Source of the DNA: Gammaproteobacteria bacterium
GTDB lineage: Bacteria > Pseudomonadota > Gammaproteobacteria > Ga0077536
Reading direction: 5' to 3'
Length of the DNA stretch: 64,000 nt
Assembly: GCA_009692365.1 (NCBI GenBank)
Contig: SHZJ01000010.1
Span: 24,481-88,480, forward strand
Part shown: one piece after another, positions 10,703 to 17,831 of the stretch
How the letters are laid out: every line of letters starts with the position of its first letter
Position numbering within the stretch: position 1 is the stretch's first letter
The notes under the pieces: generated by a model
Databases searched by the model: none
What the model was told of the DNA's origin: nothing
The model's input: only the letters and a program-made list of their open reading frames with translations
Made by a program: the position numbers and the translations under genes

Positions 10703-11740
10703 TTAGCGCGGCTCGAGGGGGACGGGTGGTGGGCCGTAAGGGCGCGCCAAGGCTTCACCGACGAACACCCCTTGGCCGGGCCACGCGACGCTTTTCCAAT
10801 AGGCCTCCAGCGCGGTATCGCCCGCAAGATAAGCCGCCATCAGGAGGCCGGGAGAGGGAAATTTCTGCGGGAAATTGCACGGTTCTAGCACCGTGCCGTA
10901 GCTCGCCGTGGCCCCCGCTTCCAGCCAGCGCAGGGCGCTCATTTGGTCGCTGGCGCGGAAGTCGCCGCCACACGCGGTGAGATGGTCGGCGATCGCCCCG
11001 GGTAGGAAGCCTAGGGTCTCCAAATAGGGCACTTGGAGGGTGCCGGTAAAATAGAACAGCACATCGTGGCGGTCGCGAATGCCGGCGCTGCGCTCGATGC
11101 TCACCGGGATGCGCTGCCCCAGTGCCGTTTGTACGGCCGGGGACAGCGGCGCGCGGGTGTTGCGCGCGGCCTCCTGCGTGATCACCAAATACGCCCGTCC
11201 GCGCGGCGCCAGCCCGTCGCTGCGCACGCCGCGGTCGATCAGCGCGCGCGCGTTCGCAAGGCTTTCCGCCGCCAGCATCATGCTGGGATAGAGTTGGAAA
11301 TCGCGCTGGGGCTTGCCCGCGCCAGCGGCATAGTAGGGGTTGGGCGCCGTGGGCTGACACCCGTCCGCACAATAGCGAGGGTTGTAGCCCAACGCGAAGG
11401 CGGTGGTGACGGACTGGCAGCCAACCCGGTAAGGGTAGCGCCAGGCGAGCGCATAGCCTTCGATGCCCTGCGTGGTGTGCATCCGCGCCTTGATGAAGGC
11501 GATCTCGAACACAGCTGGGGTAAGCGCCGGCTGGGGCACGCCCAGCGCGACGTGCACGATATTGGCGGCAGGAATTCCCCTCTACACCCGGTAGTACTCG
11601 CCTATCGCCAGGCTCTGCGGGTCGTCGTCGTTGACGATGACCGCCAGTTCGCTCGCCGTGATGGCCGCCAGTGCGCCGGCGGAGGATAGGCCTAGCGCCA
11701 GCGCCCCAAGTGCGGCGAGCAGGCCGGGACGGGTGCTCAG
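10703..11740 (-). pseudogene. TIGR03790 family protein, interrupted by in-frame TAG and lacking a standard start codon
   Basis: Reading through 11582-11584 (TAG on minus strand) gives 'LSTRPGLLAALGALALGLSSAGALAAITASELAVIVNDDDPQSLAIGEYYRV*RGIPAANIVHVALGVPQPAL...', a signal peptide plus family N-terminus. The only codon near the expected start is CTG (11738-11740). The remaining ORF is 10703-11557. Confidence 0.7.
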
Positions 11741-12921
11741 CGAGATTTCTTAAGCGCCTTCATCGCGCGACTCAGGCCATCGATGGTCAGCGGAAACATG
11801 CGCTCGGAGAGGAGGGTCTTGATCACACCGATCGAGGGGATATAACCCCAGTGCTCCTCCGGTTGTGGGTTGAGCCACACCGCGTGCGGATACAGGGCGA
11901 GCAGCCGTGCCATCCACGTCGCACCCGTTTCTTCGTTCCAGTGCTCGATGCTACCGCCCACCGCCATCACCTCATAAGGGCTCATGGTCGCATCGCCCAC
12001 GAAAACCACCTTGTGGTCCGGGCTGTATTTGTTCATTAACTGCGTGGTGGGAAAACGCAGATTGGCGCGCATGAGGTTGTCGCGCCAGACGGTTTCGTAC
12101 ACAAAATTATGAAAGTAGAAATGCTCTAAGTGTTTGAACTCGGTGCGGGTGGCCGAGAACAATTCCGCGCAAACTTTAACGTGCGGGTCCATGGAGCCGC
12201 CCACGTCCAGAAACAGCAGCAGCTTGGTGGCGTTGCGCCGTTCCGCCACCATTTTGATGTCCAGCATCCCCGCTCGGCGTGCCGTACAGCGGATAGTGTC
12301 GTCGATATCGAGTTCTTCTTCGGCGCCTTCGCGCGCGAACTGCCGTAGTTTGCGCAACGCCACCTTGATATTGCGGGTGCCAAGTTCTACTTGGTCGTCG
12401 AGATTGCGGTATTCACGCTTATCCCACACTTTGACGGCCCGGCCTTGGCGACCTTTGGATTCTCCAATGCGCACGCCTTCTGGGTTGTAGCCGTTGGAGC
12501 CGAACGGCGAAGTACCGCCGGTGCCGATCCATTTGTTGCCCCCGTGGTGCTCGCCTTTCTGCTCTTCTAGGCGTTTTTTGAGGGTCTCCATGAGCTTTTC
12601 CCAGCCCCCGAGACTTTCAATTTTCTGTTTTTCTTCCTCGGTGAGGTTGAGTTCCTGCTGCTTGCGCAGCCAGTCCAAGGGGAACTCACCCAGAATTTCT
12701 TCAAACACCGTCTGCTTGCCGCTGATGTAGTCCCCAAAGACTTGGTCAAAACGGTCGAAGAAGCGCTCGTCTTTCACCAAGGTACAACGGGCGAGGAAAT
12801 AGAATTCTTCCACGCTAAACGCCGCGAGGTGCGCTTCCAGGCCGCGCAGGAGGGTCAGATATTCGGTCAGCGAGACCGGGATCTGCACCTTGCGTAGCCG
12901 ATAGAAAAGATCAGTTAGCAC
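11737..12921 (-). CDS. VWA domain-containing CoxE-like protein
   Basis: 'KLLLFLDVGGSMDPHVKVCAELFSA' MIDAS-like segment; overlaps the upstream MoxR gene by 11 nt. Confidence 0.88.
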   Translation of the reverse strand: MLTDLFYRLRKVQIPVSLTEYLTLLRGLEAHLAAFSVEEFYFLARCTLVKDERFFDRFDQVFGDYISGKQTVFEEILGEFPLDWLRKQQELNLTEEEKQKIESLGGWEKLMETLKKRLEEQKGEHHGGNKWIGTGGTSPFGSNGYNPEGVRIGESKGRQGRAVKVWDKREYRNLDDQVELGTRNIKVALRKLRQFAREGAEEELDIDDTIRCTARRAGMLDIKMVAERRNATKLLLFLDVGGSMDPHVKVCAELFSATRTEFKHLEHFYFHNFVYETVWRDNLMRANLRFPTTQLMNKYSPDHKVVFVGDATMSPYEVMAVGGSIEHWNEETGATWMARLLALYPHAVWLNPQPEEHWGYIPSIGVIKTLLSERMFPLTIDGLSRAMKALKKSR

Positions 12922-13768
12922 CGGGGCGCCGCGACAGGAACACCAAGCGCTCGAATAAATGCATGTCTTGCTCGTTTTTGAGCAACGCCCCGTAGAGCTT
13001 GGGGATAGCTTTGCGGGAGTCTTTTTCGCGCAGGGCCTCGGGTGGGATGTCTTCGGCCACCAAGAGTTTGATCCAATCCAGCAGTTCGGAGGTCGACGGT
13101 TTTTTCTTCAGCCCCGGCAGCTCGCGCAGTTCGAAAAAGCACTGCATGGCCTCGGCCAACAGGCGTTTTTTGATGTCCGGGAAATGCACTTTGACGATGG
13201 TTTCCATGGTGTCCGCTTCGGGGAAACGGATGTAATGGAAGAAGCAACGGCGCAGAAAGGCGTCGGGGAGCTCTTTCTCGTTGTTACTGGTAATGATGAT
13301 GATGGGACGCTGGCGGGCCTGGATGGTTTCCTGAGTCTCGTAAACGTAGAACTCCATGCGGTCGAGTTCCTGCAGGAGGTCGTTCGGAAATTCGATATCG
13401 GCTTTGTCGATTTCGTCGATGAGCAGTACCGGCTGGCTGTCGGCTTCAAAGGCTTCCCAGAGTTTGCCTTTGAGAATGTAGTTCCGGATGTCCTTGACCT
13501 TGTCGTCGCCCAGTTGGGAATCGCGCAAGCGCGCGACGGCGTCGTACTCGTACAGGCCGCGCGCCGCCTTGGTGGTGGACTTGATGTGCCAGGGGATGAG
13601 CGGTCGGCCCAGAGAGTTGGCAATTTCCTCGGCCAGCATGGTTTTGCCGGTGCCCGGCTCGCCCTTGACCAGCAGTGGGCGCTCCAGCGTGATCGCCGCA
13701 TTGACCGCCATCATGAGGTCGTCGGTGGCGACATAGGTGTCGGTGCCGGAAAAACGTTGCTTGGACAT
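12911..13768 (-). CDS. MoxR family AAA+ ATPase
   Basis: Walker A 'VKGEPGTGKTMLAEEIA', Walker B 'LLIDEIDKAD', sensor region 'IIIITSNNEKELPDAFLRRCFFHYI'. ATG at 13768 (MSKQRFSGTDTY). Confidence 0.93.
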   Translation of the reverse strand: MSKQRFSGTDTYVATDDLMMAVNAAITLERPLLVKGEPGTGKTMLAEEIANSLGRPLIPWHIKSTTKAARGLYEYDAVARLRDSQLGDDKVKDIRNYILKGKLWEAFEADSQPVLLIDEIDKADIEFPNDLLQELDRMEFYVYETQETIQARQRPIIIITSNNEKELPDAFLRRCFFHYIRFPEADTMETIVKVHFPDIKKRLLAEAMQCFFELRELPGLKKKPSTSELLDWIKLLVAEDIPPEALREKDSRKAIPKLYGALLKNEQDMHLFERLVFLSRRPGAN

Positions 13769-13994
13769 GAATGAACCCACTGGAAAAATTGAGGCCAAAT
13801 TGTATGACACTGGGACGAGCCAGCCTACCCATGCCCAGGCGGCCCCCGTGCGGCCGCCTGCGCGCTCACCGCAGGTAAACGCTGGTGAGGGCCGGGCTTG
13901 GGTGCTTGGAACTGAGAACCAGCGCACGGTTTGCTGGCTCCGGCCCTTTTAGGGTAGAGGCCTAACACAACGGTTATGAGGGAGGTGCCCGGTG

Positions 13995-14528
13995 ATGGTT
14001 GAAATCTCCAGTTGGCAGCAAGCCCAACGCGCCGCAGTGCGGCGCTCGCCCGCGGCAAGCCCTTGGGAGTCACGGGCCTGCACGGCGAACGACCAACGCA
14101 GAGCAATGCGCCACGAACTCAGTCTGCCGGTGACTTTTCGCAACAGCGGCGGTCAGCAAGCAGCGGCTTGGGTGCAAAATGCGACGTCCGAAGGTTTTCA
14201 AATCCGCTGCAACCCGGCCACCGCGCAGGCGATCCATCCGTTGGCCGGACGCCTGAACGATGAGAACAGGCCGGTGCTGCAGGCCAGCTTTATCTTAAGT
14301 TCGAGCGCAGAGCCGCAGGTCCTCTCGGTGGGGGTGCAGTTGCTGTATCGCACGCCGCACGCCGAGGAGCCACGCTGCCTGCTCGGTTTCCGCTTTCTAA
14401 GCCTGCGACCCAAGGCGCGGCGCCTGCTGGCGAGGTTTTTTAGCGACGAGTTGCCGGGCCAACCAAGCGCGGGCTGGCATCAGGCGTCTAAATTAGGAAT
14501 CAGCGAACTGCGCAGCAGGGCAATCTGA
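13995..14528 (+). CDS. PilZ-domain-like protein
   Basis: 'RRAMRHELSLPVTFRNSGGQ...NATSEGFQIRC' and 'GVQLLYRTPHAEEPRCLLGFRFLSL' compatible with PilZ; weak motif match. Confidence 0.5.
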   Translation: MVEISSWQQAQRAAVRRSPAASPWESRACTANDQRRAMRHELSLPVTFRNSGGQQAAAWVQNATSEGFQIRCNPATAQAIHPLAGRLNDENRPVLQASFILSSSAEPQVLSVGVQLLYRTPHAEEPRCLLGFRFLSLRPKARRLLARFFSDELPGQPSAGWHQASKLGISELRSRAI

Positions 14529-14698
14529 TCTTTCAGCAAGAGCTTGCGGCGCTTGAGGCGTTTTAGCAGCAGTTCGTCGAGATCGGGTTGCAGGCTCAAG
14601 CGCGCCACGATTTCGTCCAGATCGCGATGTTCAACCTCGAACGCCCGCAGGCGTCGCTCGATGGATACGGAACTCTCTTTTCGCACACCAACACCCAT
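14480..14698 (-). CDS. YdcH/DUF465 family protein
   Basis: 'FEVEHRDLDEIVARLSLQPDLDELLLKRLKRRKLLLKDQIALL' matches YdcH-type short helical proteins; converges with the preceding ORF. Confidence 0.82.
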   Translation of the reverse strand: MGVGVRKESSVSIERRLRAFEVEHRDLDEIVARLSLQPDLDELLLKRLKRRKLLLKDQIALLRSSLIPNLDA

Positions 14699-14916
14699 TC
14701 AGCACGTTAACCGATGCGGGCGATTCTACCTTGTCGCCCCGAAACAAGAACCTCCCGGCGGCGCTTGGCGCGGGTCTCGGGCGGCAACTGCGTGAGCGAG
14801 TTCACATCTTGCGACATGCGAGGGGGGCAAAAACCCGCACCAGCCGCTACGACGGCTAACCGACGCTGCGCGTCAGCAACGTTGCTCGTTCACTCCTACG
14901 AGGGGAGAGGCCCGCT

Positions 14917-15972
14917 ATGAGCACTGCAGAAATCGCTAGCCAACCGCTAGTCACCGCCCCGAGCGCGCCGAGCGTGGAGTCGCTAAAGACGTGGTTGCGC
15001 GGCCGTGTACGCACCACTCAGTTGGCCAAGCTGCCGTCCGCCCACCTGCAACGCCTGCTGGTCGCGTTTGAACAGACTTGTTTTCGGGCCGGTGATTGGG
15101 TGCTGCGTCAGGGGGAACCCGGCGAGCACTATTACGTTATTGTCAGCGGTCAGTGCGAAGTGGCGCGCAGCGATGAACCGCAAGGCGTGGGGCGTCGCGT
15201 GGCAGAATTGGGGCCGGGAGAGACTTTTGGCGAAGAGGGGCTAGTGGCCAATCGGCCACGTAACGCCTCGGTGCGCATGCTCACAGCCGGCACGCTGCTG
15301 CGGTTGCCGAAGCAGGCTTTTCTCGAATCGCTGCTGCGCCCGCTGGTCCGGCCCCTCAACTACGACCAAGCCGACAAGCTCGTGGTCAGCGGCGGTGCCT
15401 GTTGGCTCGGCGTGTGCGAGGAACACGCACCGGCGATAGACGCCCGCGCCACAGCGGTGCGAGAGCCGCTAGCCGGGCTGCGACAATTTGCGCTTGGGCA
15501 GCCGCACGACCGCCGGTTTGTGGTGTATTGCCGTAACGGCGTGCGCAGTGCCGTGGGCGCTTTTTTATTGGCCGAGCGGGGCTTCGATGTCTACTATTTA
15601 CGCGGCGGTTTGCAGCGCTACGGTCTGCTGGCCGCGCCGGTGGCGCCACTCGATTTGGAAATCATCCCCGCCGACGCCGCCCTCCGCGTCGCCGACCCCG
15701 CCCCCCAGGACCCCACTAAGGAGCGCCGCGCCCCCACTGCGGCCCCGGCCCGACTTTCCCTGGTGCCCGATCTGCGGGACGACGCCGAGCGGGAAATTGA
15801 ACACTGGCTGCTAGAACAGGAAGCCTTGCGCGCAGCGCAGACCGGCGCGCGTGAGGTGTACTGCGCCGCGGCGCATCGGGCGCGCCTGCGCGAACGCGAT
15901 CTGGCCGTCCAGGCCGCCGCGCGGGCCCATACCCAGGCGCTGATCGACGACCTCGCCCACGGCCTCGATTAG
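14917..15972 (+). CDS. cyclic nucleotide-binding domain plus rhodanese domain protein
   Basis: N-terminal cNMP-binding fold ('GEPGEHYYVIVSGQCEVAR...GPGETFGEEGLVANRPRNASVRM') followed by rhodanese 'RRFVVYCRNGVRSAVGAFLLAERGFDVYYLRGG' with the active-site Cys retained. Confidence 0.85.
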   Translation: MSTAEIASQPLVTAPSAPSVESLKTWLRGRVRTTQLAKLPSAHLQRLLVAFEQTCFRAGDWVLRQGEPGEHYYVIVSGQCEVARSDEPQGVGRRVAELGPGETFGEEGLVANRPRNASVRMLTAGTLLRLPKQAFLESLLRPLVRPLNYDQADKLVVSGGACWLGVCEEHAPAIDARATAVREPLAGLRQFALGQPHDRRFVVYCRNGVRSAVGAFLLAERGFDVYYLRGGLQRYGLLAAPVAPLDLEIIPADAALRVADPAPQDPTKERRAPTAAPARLSLVPDLRDDAEREIEHWLLEQEALRAAQTGAREVYCAAAHRARLRERDLAVQAAARAHTQALIDDLAHGLD

Positions 15973-15984
15973 GCCTAAGTCCGC

Positions 15985-16320
15985 TCAGCCAGCGGGCCGT
16001 AAATCCAGATAAATAGCGCCCTCCGGATGATGCACCCGGGCCCACGCCAGCGCGCCGTTGGTCAGCGCGACCTCACCCGTGTGGCGCTGCGCGCCATCGC
16101 GACTGAACTCAAACCGATACACGCGTAGGACGACCAGCCGGCCATGCCCCCACCGCAGCGCTAGCCGGTGCAGGGCCACGCTCTCATCCAGCCGCTGCAG
16201 GGCTAACTCGCGGCAGAGTTTCTCGACGCCGCGCAGCGCGCATTCCCGTCCGGCAGTACTCCAGGTCCACAGCCCCGCGAGGCCACCGGCGGCCAGCAAT
16301 AGCGCCAGCGCCTCGTGCAT
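15985..16320 (-). CDS. DUF3301 domain-containing protein
   Basis: 'LDESVALHRLALRWGHGRLVVLRVYRFEFSRDGAQRHTGEVALTNGAL' pattern of DUF3301; ATG at 16320. Confidence 0.75.
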   Translation of the reverse strand: MHEALALLLAAGGLAGLWTWSTAGRECALRGVEKLCRELALQRLDESVALHRLALRWGHGRLVVLRVYRFEFSRDGAQRHTGEVALTNGALAWARVHHPEGAIYLDLRPAG

Positions 16321-16327
16321 CAGGCGC

Positions 16328-16516
16328 TCAGTCGTCCGACCGGCGGGCTTGAAAGCGTTCGAGTTCTCCATCGAGGTCAAAATCGCAGCTGATTTCGATC
16401 GGCTGGCAGCACACTTCGCAGTCCTCTACGTAGCGTTGGGCACCCGCCGAGCCATCAATCACGCAGCTCACGGGTTCGCCGCAGTAAGGACAGTCAAAGG
16501 TTTGTTCGGACACCAT
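16328..16516 (-). CDS. CPXCG motif-containing cysteine-rich protein
   Basis: 'FDCPYCGEPVSCVIDGSAGAQRYVEDCEVCCQPIEI' zinc-ribbon signature. Confidence 0.9.
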   Translation of the reverse strand: MVSEQTFDCPYCGEPVSCVIDGSAGAQRYVEDCEVCCQPIEISCDFDLDGELERFQARRSDD

Positions 16517-16528
16517 GTCGGCGCGGCC

Positions 16529-17011
16529 TTAGTCGCGAAAATTAGTGAACTGCAGGGGCACGCCCAAGGCGCTGCCACGCAGCGCGGCCATGACGTCCTG
16601 TAGGTCGTCGCGTTTTTTGCCCGTAATGCGCACTTGCTCATCCTGAATTTGCACCTGCACCTTAATTTGAGTTTCCTTGATCGCCTTGACGACCTTGCGC
16701 GCGTATTCCGCGTCGAGGCCATTGCGCACGGTGACCTTTTGCCGGGCTTCACTCAAGTTGCGGCTGACCTCACCAATATCGAGGCTGGTGACATCGATGC
16801 CCCGCTTGGCCATGCGCAGGCGCAGGATTTCGAGCACCTGTTGGACCTGAAAATCGGCTTCCGCGCTGAGGGTGAGGACGTATTTGTCCTGCTCGACACG
16901 CGCACCCGTCCCTTTTAAATCGAACCGATTGCCGATTTCCCGCGTAGTTTGATCGACCGCGTTGGCAAGTTCGTGGGCATCAACTTCCGAGACCACGTCA
17001 AATGAGGGCAT
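16529..17011 (-). CDS. yajQ: YajQ family cyclic-di-GMP-binding protein
   Basis: 'MPSFDVVSEVDAHELANAVDQTTREIGNRFDLKGT...LQDVMAALRGSALGVPLQFTNFRD'; ATG at 17011. Confidence 0.95.
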   Translation of the reverse strand: MPSFDVVSEVDAHELANAVDQTTREIGNRFDLKGTGARVEQDKYVLTLSAEADFQVQQVLEILRLRMAKRGIDVTSLDIGEVSRNLSEARQKVTVRNGLDAEYARKVVKAIKETQIKVQVQIQDEQVRITGKKRDDLQDVMAALRGSALGVPLQFTNFRD

Positions 17012-17111
17012 GATGGCGCTCCAGCAGCTCAAGGCCTTGGAGTTTAGCGCTTCGCGCCTCACCCCCAACAGCCTTGAATTGCCCCGCTGCAATCCCAATT
17101 TAGAGAAAATC

Positions 17112-17831
17112 GTGCTGGCGCTAATTTCGTTCGACCTCGATGACACCCTGTGGGACGCCGGGCCCGTGCTCTGGCGGGCTGAGGAATTGCAATACGCCTG
17201 GCTGCAGGAGCAGCTGCCACGGGTGACGGCAGAACTGGGCATCCCGGAACTCCAAGCACGGCGCCGGGATTTGGCCCGCGAACAACCAGCGCTGGCGCAC
17301 GATTTCACGCAGTTGCGCCTGCACGCGCTGCGCGAACTGTGCGTGCGCTTTGGCTATCCGGAAGGTTTGGCGCCGCTGGGCCTCGCGGTTTTTGTGGCGG
17401 CGCGCAGCCAAGTTGTTTTATTCCCCGAAGTGGACGCCGTGCTGCGCGCGCTGGCCACGCGCTATCGACTGGCGGCGCTGACGAACGGCAACACGGACTT
17501 GGTGCGCGCGGGCGTGGCCCATTATTTCGAGTTCGCCCTGTCCCCCGCCGAGACCGGCACCAGCAAACCCGATCCGCGCATGTTCGAGGCCCTGTGGCGG
17601 CGTGCCGGGGTGGCCGCTGAGAGCGTTGTGCATGTCGGGGATGAGCCGCTGCACGACATCGAGGGTGCCCATCGCGCCAAGTTGGCGTCGGTCTGGGTGA
17701 ATCGCCGGGCGCGCGCGTGGCCAACCGAGTACCGTCCGGCACACGCCGAAATTACGACGCTGACCCAATTGCCGGCAGCTATCGACCGACTCGCGGCAGA
17801 GTCCGCGTTAAAAAGGACTGTAGAAACATGA
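17112..17831 (+). CDS. HAD family hydrolase
   Basis: 'LISFDLDDTLWD', 'LTNGNTDL', 'TSKPDPRMF', 'VHVGDEPLHDIEGA'. GTG start at 17112. Confidence 0.9.
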   Translation: MLALISFDLDDTLWDAGPVLWRAEELQYAWLQEQLPRVTAELGIPELQARRRDLAREQPALAHDFTQLRLHALRELCVRFGYPEGLAPLGLAVFVAARSQVVLFPEVDAVLRALATRYRLAALTNGNTDLVRAGVAHYFEFALSPAETGTSKPDPRMFEALWRRAGVAAESVVHVGDEPLHDIEGAHRAKLASVWVNRRARAWPTEYRPAHAEITTLTQLPAAIDRLAAESALKRTVET

